Below are positions 10,197 through 19,300 of a stretch of 64,000 bases of DNA, piece after piece. Every line of letters starts with the position of its first letter. Position 1 is the stretch's first letter. The DNA is from CAIVAT01 sp964525995 (GTDB lineage: Bacteria > Bacteroidota > Bacteroidia > Bacteroidales > FEN-979), in NCBI GenBank assembly GCA_964525995.1, contig CAZGIM010000003.1:124001-188000 (forward strand), read 5' to 3'. Below the pieces are notes generated by a model that saw nothing but the letters and a program-made list of their open reading frames with translations, ran no database searches and was not told the origin of the DNA. The position numbers and the translations under genes were made by a program.

Positions 10197-11732
10197 ATGA
10201 AAAAAAACTACATTCTGATTATTGTCATGGGCATAATGATGCCGATCGTTCTGATCAACAATCTGTTCGCTCAGAAAACAGTGGAAGATCTCAAAAGAGA
10301 ACAGGATACTCTGAATGAGAAAGTTACCAATATACGTGATGTTATAAGTGGCGTCGAAGAACGAATTGCCACAGCGGAGGCTGATCTTGCCAAGCTTACA
10401 AAAATCAAAGTATCCGGTTATATACAAGCTCAATGGTTGCACAATGAAGCAGCCTCTTCGTATCCTTCCAATCTTTTTCAGGTTCGCAGGGCCCGCGTGA
10501 AATTCACCTATGAGCCGGTGAACGGAGTGGTTTTTGTAGTACAACCTGATTTTCTTCCCGGCAGTATCACCCTGAAAGATGCCTACGCCCAGGCAAACGA
10601 TCCCTGGCTGAAAACCTTCTCCCTATGGGTGGGCCAGTTCAACCGCCCCAACTATGAGGTCGAATACTCTTCAAGCAACCGCGAGGTGCCTGAGCGTTCC
10701 CGGATCATCAAGGCGCTCTACCCGGGAGAACGCGCGATCGGCGCCAAACTCGAAATTGCACCGCCAAAATTACCCCTGAAAGTGCAGTTAGCCTTGTTCA
10801 ATGGAAATGACGGGTTAACCATTACCGATGCAGCAGGGAACAATATTAATCCGTCGAACAACGATTTCGACAATGCAAAGGATTTCATGGGCCGCATAAC
10901 ATATGCTTTCAAGTTGGGGAATATCGGCGGACTTACCATTGGCGCGCACGGATACTATGGAAAAATAAAAGCCAATTCATACGATGCCATCAATTCGGAT
11001 TATTCGTATAATAAAAAACTCGACAATATCGGGGAAACCCTTAAAAGGAACTGGATTGGATTCGAAGGACAGTTGTATCTCGACTTGCTGGGCGGACTTT
11101 CCCTTAAAGGTGAGTACATTTTCGGCGTCAATTCCACTCCGGGATATTATGCTTCTTCCACGGTGGTCAGCCCGATGTCTTCCTCCCTGAAGAATGATAC
11201 CCTTACCCTGACCACCCTTACAACCAGGACAACCACCGCACGTCCGGCAATAACCAGGAATTTTAGCGGCTATTACATCTATCTGGTCAAGAATATCGGG
11301 AAACGAAACCAGATTGCCATCCGTTTTGATTATTACAACCCCAACACCAAACTTTCGGCCGACCAGATCGGAACAGCAAAATGGGATGAAAGCAGCTCTA
11401 AAACCGAAAACAAATACACTTTTGCCGGAAGTGATCCCGTGGTTGTTACCAACGCTCAGACCAAAACGGTCGTAAATAATCTCCTGAAAAGCGGTACCTC
11501 TGATATAGCTTACAGTACCTGGACTTTCGGTTATACCTATTTCTTTGACGACCATATCAAGTTTATGGTCGCATACGAAATCCCGATGAATAAAAAAGTT
11601 GGCGTTATCGATGCCAATGGCGTTGGCAACGTAACCTCAACTTACAAGGTGAATGACGTCACCAGCATCTATGATTACAGCAACCTGATCAAACAGAATG
11701 TACTCACTGTACGGATGCAGGTGAAGTTTTAG
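10197..11732 (+). CDS. Phosphate-selective porin O/P family outer-membrane channel
   Basis: 511 residues. A signal peptide is followed by a short coiled coil (VEDLKREQDTLNEKVTNIRDVISGVEERIATAEADL region), which in this family is the periplasmic trimerisation stalk, and a 16-strand-like beta barrel beginning KVSGYIQAQW. The VRRARVKFTYEP and VGQFNRPNYEVEYSSSNR segments match the OprO/OprP family, which admits phosphate or polyphosphate. The gene precedes pstS by 82 bases. Porin followed by pstS-C-A-B-phoU makes a complete outer-membrane-to-cytoplasm phosphate uptake route. It is probably induced by phosphate limitation, but no recognised Pho box was found. Confidence 0.9.
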   Translation: MKKNYILIIVMGIMMPIVLINNLFAQKTVEDLKREQDTLNEKVTNIRDVISGVEERIATAEADLAKLTKIKVSGYIQAQWLHNEAASSYPSNLFQVRRARVKFTYEPVNGVVFVVQPDFLPGSITLKDAYAQANDPWLKTFSLWVGQFNRPNYEVEYSSSNREVPERSRIIKALYPGERAIGAKLEIAPPKLPLKVQLALFNGNDGLTITDAAGNNINPSNNDFDNAKDFMGRITYAFKLGNIGGLTIGAHGYYGKIKANSYDAINSDYSYNKKLDNIGETLKRNWIGFEGQLYLDLLGGLSLKGEYIFGVNSTPGYYASSTVVSPMSSSLKNDTLTLTTLTTRTTTARPAITRNFSGYYIYLVKNIGKRNQIAIRFDYYNPNTKLSADQIGTAKWDESSSKTENKYTFAGSDPVVVTNAQTKTVVNNLLKSGTSDIAYSTWTFGYTYFFDDHIKFMVAYEIPMNKKVGVIDANGVGNVTSTYKVNDVTSIYDYSNLIKQNVLTVRMQVKF

Positions 11733-11814
11733 GAATTAGTGAATAACGAATAATAATTAGCGATAAGGGAATTCAATTAATAATTCAGTCAATCAGTAAA
11801 TCAATAAATCTAAA
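11733..11814 (+). repeat. AT-rich, degenerate heptad-like spacer before pstS
   Basis: The 82 bases between porin and pstS are built of loosely repeated seven-base words (GAATTAG, TGAATAA, CGAATAA, TAATTAG; later TCAATCA, GTAAATC, AATAAAT). The repetition is imperfect. It resembles decayed versions of the exact heptamer arrays elsewhere in the window. No promoter consensus is seen, so pstS is probably read through from the porin. Confidence 0.4.
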
Positions 11815-12654
11815 ATGAAACGAATTAGCAAAGTTTGGACGATTGCAGCGCTTGCGCTGATCGTCATGCTTGGAGCCGCTTTTATGCCGGCGCCAAAGAA
11901 AATAACCGTAAAAGGTTCCGATACCATGGTCATCTTAGCCCAAAAATGGGCTGAGCTTTATATGAAGTCCCACCCGGACGCGGTGATACAGGTAACGGGT
12001 GGCGGATCGGGTACTGGAATTGCCGCCCTGATCAATGGATCTACCGACATCTGTAACTCCAGCAGGCCGATGAAAAGATCGGAAATGGACAAGTTGAAAG
12101 ACCGGTATGCCAGTCTGGGGGTGGAGATCCCTTGTGCCAAAGACGGTATTACTATCTTTCTGCATCAATCCAATCCCGTAAAGGAGTTATCAATAAGGCA
12201 ACTGAGCGGAATTTACACCGGAAAGATCACCAACTGGAAAGAGGTTGGCGGGCCTGATATGCCCATCAAACTGTACGGTCGTGAAAACAGTTCCGGAACC
12301 TATGTGTTTTTCAAGGATAATGTGGTGAAGGGTGATTATGCAGCCAGTTGCCAGACCCTGCCCGGAACCGCAGCCGTGGTGAATGCCGTGTCGAAGGATA
12401 AGTCGGGTATCGGTTATGGCGGAGCGGCGTATGCCGAAGGAGTTAAGCATTGCGCGGTTAAAAAGGATGATAAAAGTACTGCCTATGTTGCCACAGCTGA
12501 AACCGTGAAAGCCAATCAGTACCCGATTACCCGGTATCTGTATATGTATCTGAAAAATCGCCCGACCGGCGATATCAAGGCCTATGTTGACTGGATTCTG
12601 AGTCCCGAAGGACAAAAAATTGTTTCATCGGTGGGTTATTTTCCGGTCAGATAG
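11815..12654 (+). CDS. pstS: Phosphate ABC transporter substrate-binding protein
   Basis: 279 residues with an N-terminal signal peptide ending near residue 25. The mature protein begins KKITVKGSDTM and shows the PstS binding-site segments VTGGGSGTGI, NSSRPM, RENSSGTYVFF and SGIGYGGAAY, all of which contact phosphate in this family. There is no lipobox cysteine at the cleavage site, so it looks like a soluble periplasmic protein. It captures inorganic phosphate and delivers it to PstCA. A long hairpin separates it from pstC and may keep its transcript more abundant than the membrane genes. Confidence 0.95.
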   Translation: MKRISKVWTIAALALIVMLGAAFMPAPKKITVKGSDTMVILAQKWAELYMKSHPDAVIQVTGGGSGTGIAALINGSTDICNSSRPMKRSEMDKLKDRYASLGVEIPCAKDGITIFLHQSNPVKELSIRQLSGIYTGKITNWKEVGGPDMPIKLYGRENSSGTYVFFKDNVVKGDYAASCQTLPGTAAVVNAVSKDKSGIGYGGAAYAEGVKHCAVKKDDKSTAYVATAETVKANQYPITRYLYMYLKNRPTGDIKAYVDWILSPEGQKIVSSVGYFPVR

Positions 12655-12674
12655 AATGTTAGTAAATGTGAATC

Positions 12675-12716
12675 CGGTGACTGGCAACACACTGATACCC
12701 GTGTTGCCTTTCACCG
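12675..12716 (+). promoter_or_regulatory. Intercistronic hairpin between pstS and pstC
   Basis: CGGTGA (12675-12680) pairs with TCACCG (12711-12716), and GGCAACAC (12683-12690) pairs perfectly with GTGTTGCC (12701-12708) around a 10-base loop, with a 2-base internal loop between the stems. No T run follows, so it is unlikely to be a full terminator. It more likely protects the pstS mRNA 3' end or attenuates into pstC, as is common in binding-protein transport operons. Confidence 0.6.
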
Positions 12717-12729
12717 TTAAAGAAGCACA

Positions 12730-13848
12730 ATGAATCAGAATACGGAAAAGAGTGCATTTGTTTTCACCACCGAATCCCTGAAAAAGAGATTCCGATTATC
12801 CGAATTTCTTTCGGCAAAAATCATTACTTCAGTGGCATTTCTGTCAATTGCCATTATAATTCTGATTTTTTTCTTTGTTTTTCGGGAGACCCTGCCGATT
12901 TTTAAATCACAAAACGCCAAAGTAGTTCAACCATCCCATGAATTGGTTCAGGAACAGTATGGCGTCGATTCATCCATGACGGTCAATGCTTCGGGGCAGG
13001 AACAATACGGCGTTACCGATGTCGATACCTTGGCTGGTGGAACGGGAATGGAGATTGAATCTGTCGCAGAGCAACCGGTTGAAGGAGCGACACTGAAAAG
13101 TCTGACGGGTAAAGACTGGCTACCGGTGTCGGATCATCCAAGATATGGCTTGGTTCCGTTGATTATCGGAACCCTGAAAATCACCCTCATTGCAATGTTG
13201 TTCGCGGCCCCCATTGCAATTATGGCAGCATTGTTCACGGCTTCCTTTGCATCAAGCTGGCTTAGAGAGATCATTAAACCTGCCATCGAGTTGTTAGCCG
13301 GGTTTCCCTCGGTGGTTATCGGTTTTTTTGCTCTGATGGTAATGGCCAGCTTTTTTCAGGGTATTTTTGGATACGACGGAAGACTGAATGCTTTTGTGGG
13401 GGGTATCGCGATGGCTCTGGCTGCCATTCCGATCATTTATACCATTACCGAGGATGCCCTTACAGCTATTCCGGTATCCTACAAAGAGGCCAGTCTGGCC
13501 TTGGGTGCAACGAAATGGCAAACCGCTCTCTTTGTAACCTTGCCGGCGGCGACCCCCGGAATATTTGCCGCGATCCTTCTCGGGATCGGACGTATTTTCG
13601 GTGAAACCATGATCGCCCTTATGGCTACAGGCAATGCAGCCATGATCTCGGCCAATCCATTTGAATCGGTCCGGACCCTTGCAGCAACCATCGGAGCCGA
13701 GATGGCGGAGGTCGTATTTGGCGACACTCACTACAGTGTGCTTTTCCTGATCGGTTCTTTATTGTTTGTCTTTACATTCGGGCTCAATGCCCTGGCAGAG
13801 TTTTATGTTAAGGGAGTACTTATCAAACGTTTTCAGGGGAGATCGTGA
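12730..13848 (+). CDS. pstC: Phosphate ABC transporter permease PstC with enlarged periplasmic loop
   Basis: 372 residues, longer than the usual ~300. TM1 lies near 35-57. An extra loop of about 75 residues follows, containing two copies of the word EQYGV (EQYGVDSSMT and EQYGVTDVDT) and many acidic and polar residues. The normal permease core starts near LVPLIIGTLKITLIAML and has the EAA loop SYKEASLALGATKWQTALFVTLPAATPG that docks PstB. It forms the phosphate channel with PstA. Its TGA stop shares one base with the ATG of pstA, indicating translational coupling. The extra loop is probably extracytoplasmic and could touch PstS; this is inference. Confidence 0.93.
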   Translation: MNQNTEKSAFVFTTESLKKRFRLSEFLSAKIITSVAFLSIAIIILIFFFVFRETLPIFKSQNAKVVQPSHELVQEQYGVDSSMTVNASGQEQYGVTDVDTLAGGTGMEIESVAEQPVEGATLKSLTGKDWLPVSDHPRYGLVPLIIGTLKITLIAMLFAAPIAIMAALFTASFASSWLREIIKPAIELLAGFPSVVIGFFALMVMASFFQGIFGYDGRLNAFVGGIAMALAAIPIIYTITEDALTAIPVSYKEASLALGATKWQTALFVTLPAATPGIFAAILLGIGRIFGETMIALMATGNAAMISANPFESVRTLAATIGAEMAEVVFGDTHYSVLFLIGSLLFVFTFGLNALAEFYVKGVLIKRFQGRS

Positions 13849-14747
13849 TGAAAAAGAGAAATCGGTTAATCGGAGGATTTTTTACAGGAGCAACAGGTTT
13901 ATCAGCATTTCTGATCATCTCGATCATCATAATTATCCTGGTGGTGATCATTCAGGGTGGAAAGGAGACCTTTTCCTGGGAATTCCTGACCTCCTTCCCT
14001 GAGGACGGGATGATGAAAGGAGGGATTTTCCCGGCAATCTTCGGAACAGCGCTGATGGTACTCATCATGTCGGTGGCCGCAGTGCCATTTGGGACCCTCA
14101 CCGCCATCTATCTGACCGAATATGCCAGTGAAAAATCGGTATTGGCGCAGACCATCCGGTTTGCGGTACGCACGTTGGCAACCGTGCCATCCATCATTTT
14201 CGGACTGTTTGGGCTGGGTTTTTTTATCAAGTTTGTCGGTACCGGAATGGACACTGTTTTTTTGGGGGGAACCCTGAAATGGGGACAACCCAACATTCTC
14301 TGGGCAAGTCTGACTATGGCCCTGCTGACACTTCCTGTTGTGATCGTATCGGTCGAAGAGGCAATCAGGACTGTCCCGCGGGAGTTACGCGAAGCGAGCC
14401 TTGCTCTGGGTGCTACCAAATGGCAGACTATCCGTAAAATTGTGATCCCGGGATCTCTTTCTGGGATTCTGACCGGAACGATCCTGGCTGTAAGCCGCGG
14501 TGCCGGTGAAGTGGCTCCCATCCTTTTCACAGGGGCCGCATATTATCTGGCTACCCTGCCTGCTTCGCTCAGCGATCAGTTTATGAACCTGGGTTATCAC
14601 ATTTACATCTTATCGACCCAATCGTCGAATGTAGATCAAACCCTGCCCATTCAGTTTGCAACCACCATGGTACTGTTGTTACTTACCTTTATCCTTAATT
14701 TCACGGCCGTCATTATCCGTTCGGGAATCAGAAGGAGGGCAAAATAA
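13848..14747 (+). CDS. pstA: Phosphate ABC transporter permease PstA
   Basis: 299 residues from the ATG at 13848, which overlaps the pstC stop by one base; a GTG three bases upstream is possible but less likely. Six membrane helices are visible. PstA hallmarks are the long second helix region, YLTEYASE and the EAA loop ELREASLALGATKWQTIRKIVIPGSLSG. It pairs with PstC. The tight overlap with pstC and the 17-base gap to pstB mark a single transcription unit. Nothing in the sequence looks degraded. Confidence 0.94.
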   Translation: MKKRNRLIGGFFTGATGLSAFLIISIIIIILVVIIQGGKETFSWEFLTSFPEDGMMKGGIFPAIFGTALMVLIMSVAAVPFGTLTAIYLTEYASEKSVLAQTIRFAVRTLATVPSIIFGLFGLGFFIKFVGTGMDTVFLGGTLKWGQPNILWASLTMALLTLPVVIVSVEEAIRTVPRELREASLALGATKWQTIRKIVIPGSLSGILTGTILAVSRGAGEVAPILFTGAAYYLATLPASLSDQFMNLGYHIYILSTQSSNVDQTLPIQFATTMVLLLLTFILNFTAVIIRSGIRRRAK

Positions 14748-14764
14748 TAAAACCACTCATACGA

Positions 14765-15523
14765 ATGAAAGAATTTAAAATTAAGACCCGCGATCTGACG
14801 CTTTTCTATGGCGATAAAATGGCGCTTAACTCGGTATCACTGGATATCCCGGAAAAAGAGGTGACAGCTTTCATCGGGCCGTCGGGATGCGGGAAGTCAA
14901 CCTTTTTACGTACCCTGAACCGGATGAACGATCTGATCCCAAATGTCAGGATAACGGGCGAGGTGCTGATCGACGGATTGAATATTTATGACAAACAAAT
15001 TGATGTGGTGAACCTGCGTAAAAAGATTGGCATGGTGTTCCAGAAGTCTAATCCGTTCGCGAAATCGATTTTCGATAATGTTGCATACGGACCCAGGATC
15101 AATGGAATCAACAATCGTAATGATCTAGAGGAAATTGTTGAAACCTCCCTTAAAAAAGCATATATTTGGGAAGAGGTCAAAGACCGGCTTTATGATTCAG
15201 CGCTCGGGCTTTCGGGCGGACAGCAACAAAGGATGTGCATTGCGCGAACCCTTGCCGTGGAGCCCGAAATCATCCTGATGGATGAACCGGCCAGCGCCCT
15301 TGATCCCATCTCCACCGCAAAAATTGAAGAGCTGATCATCGAACTGAAACGTAACTACACCATCGCCATCGTGACCCACAACATGCAACAAGCGGCCCGG
15401 GTTAGCGATTATACTGCCTTCTTTTATCTTGGCGAACTGATTGAACATGGAAAAACCAGGAAGATATTCACGACGCCTGATAAGAAACAAACGGAAGATT
15501 ATATAACCGGGAGATTCGGATAA
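14765..15523 (+). CDS. pstB: Phosphate ABC transporter ATPase
   Basis: 252 residues, the normal family length. Walker A GPSGCGKST (about 38-46), Q loop VFQKSNPF, signature LSGGQQQRMCIARTL, Walker B IILMDEPASALDP and switch His in VTHNMQQA are all intact. The NRMNDL and RITGEVLIDG segments are specific to PstB. It powers phosphate import through PstCA and, with PhoU, takes part in phosphate signalling. It is followed after 69 bases by phoU, the gap holding a heptamer tandem array. Confidence 0.96.
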   Translation: MKEFKIKTRDLTLFYGDKMALNSVSLDIPEKEVTAFIGPSGCGKSTFLRTLNRMNDLIPNVRITGEVLIDGLNIYDKQIDVVNLRKKIGMVFQKSNPFAKSIFDNVAYGPRINGINNRNDLEEIVETSLKKAYIWEEVKDRLYDSALGLSGGQQQRMCIARTLAVEPEIILMDEPASALDPISTAKIEELIIELKRNYTIAIVTHNMQQAARVSDYTAFFYLGELIEHGKTRKIFTTPDKKQTEDYITGRFG

Positions 15524-15549
15524 CATGGGAACGGTAATCCTCTTTTAAT

Positions 15550-15577
15550 TTTGACATTTGACATTTGAATTTTGAAT
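15550..15577 (+). repeat. Heptamer tandem array between pstB and phoU
   Basis: Four exact seven-base units in register: TTTGACA, TTTGACA, TTTGAAT, TTTGAAT. It occupies most of the pstB-phoU gap and ends 15 bases before the phoU ATG. Confidence 0.7.
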
Positions 15578-15592
15578 TAACAAATCCTACCT

Positions 15593-16315
15593 ATGGAACG
15601 GCATTTTGAACAGGAATTGGATAAGCTGAACAAGCGGTTGATTAAAATGGGGAACCTGGTCGCGTTGCAGGTGCACGACGCCCTTGAAGCCCTTCTGAAC
15701 TGTGATCCGGAGATAGCCCGCCGGGTGATCGAGAATGATAACAAAGTAGACCGGTTGGATGTGAAGATCGATAAGTTGTGCCAGCGGATCTTTGCGCTGA
15801 CTCAGCCGGTCGCCACCGACCTGCGACTGATTATGGCGGCCCTGAAGATGAACAACGACCTGGAGCGTATGGGTGATCAGGCGGTGAATATTGCCTCAAA
15901 GATTGAAGGCATCAGTGAGTACAGAGATATTCTGGAAGCGTTGCATATTGATGAACTGGCCGGACTGGCTGAGATGATTGTACAGGATGTGAATACGCTC
16001 ATCACCAACCGAAATACCACCTTTGTCAGGGATATTTTTAAATCGGCCAATTTAATAGAGGATAAGGTGCAGGCTGTCTCGACCCGGATCTTCGACGAAA
16101 TGATGCACAAAAGCGATGTGATCATTGTGGCTACCCACCTGATGATCATTCTGACTCAGATCGAGCGGATAGCAGGATATTCAACCAATATTGCCGAATC
16201 GGTGTATTTTATTGCCGAAGGGAAGATGATCAAACATAAAAAAATCTTCCGTACGGGTAAGGATTCCGAGATATCAGTAAGCCGGCCGGATGAAAATCAA
16301 CCTGAAAAACCTTAA
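15593..16315 (+). CDS. phoU: Phosphate uptake regulator PhoU
   Basis: 240 residues forming the two PhoU helical bundles. The metal-binding E/DxxxD-type motifs are visible around DNKVDRLDVKIDKL and MNNDLERMGDQAVNIA in the first repeat, and around IEDKVQAVSTRIFDEM and LTQIERIAGYSTNIAESV in the second. PhoU links PstB activity to the phosphate two-component system and limits uptake when phosphate is ample. It is the last gene of the phosphate unit and ends 7 bases before the convergent hybrid kinase; there is no room for a separate terminator. No phoB/phoR pair is visible in the window. Confidence 0.94.
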   Translation: MERHFEQELDKLNKRLIKMGNLVALQVHDALEALLNCDPEIARRVIENDNKVDRLDVKIDKLCQRIFALTQPVATDLRLIMAALKMNNDLERMGDQAVNIASKIEGISEYRDILEALHIDELAGLAEMIVQDVNTLITNRNTTFVRDIFKSANLIEDKVQAVSTRIFDEMMHKSDVIIVATHLMIILTQIERIAGYSTNIAESVYFIAEGKMIKHKKIFRTGKDSEISVSRPDENQPEKP

Positions 16316-16322
16316 CCCATCT

Positions 16323-19300
16323 TTATTTATGCAACCAGACCCTCAGCAGGGTGAGTAATTTCTCGGTCTGGACCGGTTTTGAAAGGTAGTCGCTTGCACC
16401 TGCCTCAATACATTTTTCGCGGTCGCCTTTCATCGCTTTGGCTGTGACCGCAATAATGGGCAGGTTTTGGAATCGCTTGTCTTTTCTGATTTCCCGCATT
16501 GCCGTGTATCCATCTACCTCGGGCATCATGATATCCATGAGTACCAGATTGGTATCGGGATGAGCCATCAACTTTTCAATCCCTTCGCGTCCGTTTTTAC
16601 CGACGAGAATTTGAACCTTTTTTTCTTCCAGAATTTTTGACAGAACAAAAACATTTCGCATATCGTCGTCGCAAATCAGTATTTTTTTATTCTCAAATAC
16701 TGTGTCGGGAAGGAAACTGGATATTGCAGGCTCATGGCTTTCGTTTTGTCGCCGGGTCTCGACCAGGGGCTCTTCGGGTTCTGCCACGATCTGTTCTTCC
16801 CGGACCTCTTTGTTGACAACCGGTGACACTGCGTCGGAAGAAGGGCGAAAATCGATGAGGTTAACCGGCAAGATTAGGGTGAAAGTCGATCCTTCATGCT
16901 CTTTGCTGTGGAGGTGGATCTCACCGCCCAACAGCCTGGCCAGGCTGCGTGAAATGGTAAGTCCCAGTCCCGTGCCTCCGAATTTCCTGCTGATCGTACC
17001 ATCGGCCTGCTGAAAAGCTTCAAAAATAACCTTCGACTTCTCTTCTGATATCCCAATCCCGGTATCAACAACCTGAATAGCAATGGTGTTTCCCTGGTTC
17101 AGGGTGGCATTGGAGAAACTTGTGCCGGTTTCAGGCTTCCCGATCCGGAGAACCACGCCTCCCTTTTCAGTGAATTTTATGGCATTCGACATCAGGTTTT
17201 TGATGATCTGCATGACCTTTTGGGTGTCGGTCATGATATAATCCGGGAGTCCTGTATCGATAACGGTCGAAAGTGAAATCCCTTTTTTATTGGTGATGGG
17301 TGCAAAGCTGCGCTGCACCTGTTCCTGAAGCTCTTCCAGATTCATCTCCTCGATTTCGATCTCGGTCTTTCCCGCTTCAACCTTCGAAAGATCAAGGATA
17401 TCATTGATCAGCTCTAAAAGTTCCTTGCCTGAAGCATTGATGACGTTGGCATATTCCACCTCATCGAGCGTCATAGCCTTGGTCTTGTTGGAGGCTAACA
17501 ACTCAGAAAGCACAAGAATACTGTTTAGCGGAGTCCGCAGTTCATGCGACATATTGGCCAAAAATTCGGATTTGTACCTGCTGGCAATTTCCAGGGCTTC
17601 AGCCTTTTGCCGGATCTCCTGCTGGGCATTGACAAGCGCTTCGTTCTTTTTCCGAATATCATCACGCTGCAGCTCCAACACCTTCGAACGTTCTTCGAGT
17701 TCTTCGTTGATGACTCGGAGTTCTTCCTGCTGATGTTGCAGATTTTCTTCAGAAAGCTTCAGCGCTTTGGTCTGTTCTTCCAGTTCCTGGTTTATCTGGC
17801 GAAGTTCCTCTTTTTGCATCACGAGTTCCTTCGCCTGCTCTTGTGTTTTGGTCAGCAGTTCCTGAACCCGTTCACGCGACCGGGCCGTGTTGATGGCAAC
17901 GGCAATATTGTCGATTGAGACCTCAAGAAAGGTTTGCTTTTGCGTGTCGAAAGGTTCAAAGGAGCCCAGTTCGATCACTCCGATCAACTGACCTTCGAAC
18001 ATTACCGGGCTGATAATAAAGTGTTGCGGGCGCACATTTTCAGGACCGATATTCACTTCCGGAGCAGGATATTCAGAGGCGAAAAAGGTGATCGTTTTAT
18101 GTTCCCTGGCCGATTGTCCGATCAGTCCCTCCCCGATGGCAAGCGTCTTTTCACGTGCCTGTTGTATCGAATAGGCAAAGGTGGATTCAACTGCCAGACG
18201 ATTGCTGTCGTTGAGAAGATAGACGAAACCGATCTGGGCATTCAGGTAATGGCACAGGAAGGTTATGATCTCTTCGGAAAGATCTGTAATGCTCTTGTCG
18301 CCGCGAATTTTCAACCCCAATTCGTTGATCCCGGTTTTAAGCCAGTCCTGATTCATGATCTCGATCGAAGCCTCCCGAAGCTTCATGGTCATTTCATACA
18401 GGGCAATACCCAGGGTGTCGTGCTCGCTGCGGGGCATGACGTTGGTCGAGTAATCTCCACTGGCAATTGACCGTGCCTGCTTGACTACATTTTTAAAGCT
18501 TTCGACCATCTGGTTCATCGAAATAGCCATGACATCCTTGTCGCTGCGAACGGTAACCGTTTTGCTGTAATCGCCTAATGCAACAGATTGGCTTACGTCG
18601 GAAAATGACCGCAGGGAGTTCACCAGCCAGTTGAAGGTGTCCTTCATTTCTCCCACTTCATTGTTAGCCACACGGACATCGCGGAGGATCAGCTCTCCGT
18701 GCGCTACCTGCTTGGCCCACTCTGAGATTTTCTTGATAGGGCCTACAAAACGCCGTGTAACGAAGGTGGAGATAATCAGAACCATGATGGTGGTGATGAT
18801 GAGAGAAATTTTTGCAAAGGAGGAGAGCTCCCGGGCAACCATGTGTGCTTCATCCTGATCGATTTCCTCAACCAGCGCCCAGTTGACCCCGTACTTTTCG
18901 AGGATGTCGATATTCCGGTAAAGACCCATCACCACTGTTCCTTTGGAGTTCTTGTAAATGCTTACCTCCTCGGTGATGGTTTTACCATCGGGGGCAAGGG
19001 TTATGTTATTTACCTTGACACCCTGCCAGGTACGGGTCTTTTCATTTTCTTCGCTTGAGGTAAGAATTTTTAACCGCTCACTCACTTTACTGGCCGACCG
19101 GAGTTTCAGATCGATTCCTATCAGATAAACATGACCGGTGCTACCGAATCCAATCCCGAACTGAAGGATTTTATTGATTTTTTCAGGAGTCATGCCGATG
19201 GCGATGACACCCAGTTTTTCTCCCTTACTGTCGTAAACCGGCTGACCAAGGAATCCGCATAACTCGTTATTAACCGGTGGGTAGTATTCAAGGTCAGAGA

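Noticed and set aside
10977..11555. Long open frame (192 codons) on the minus strand inside the porin gene
   Set aside because: It lies wholly within a well-recognised porin gene, has no family signature, and reads as an antisense shadow.
12675..12716. Rho-independent terminator between pstS and pstC
   Set aside because: The stem is strong but no T run follows, and the downstream genes have no promoter of their own.
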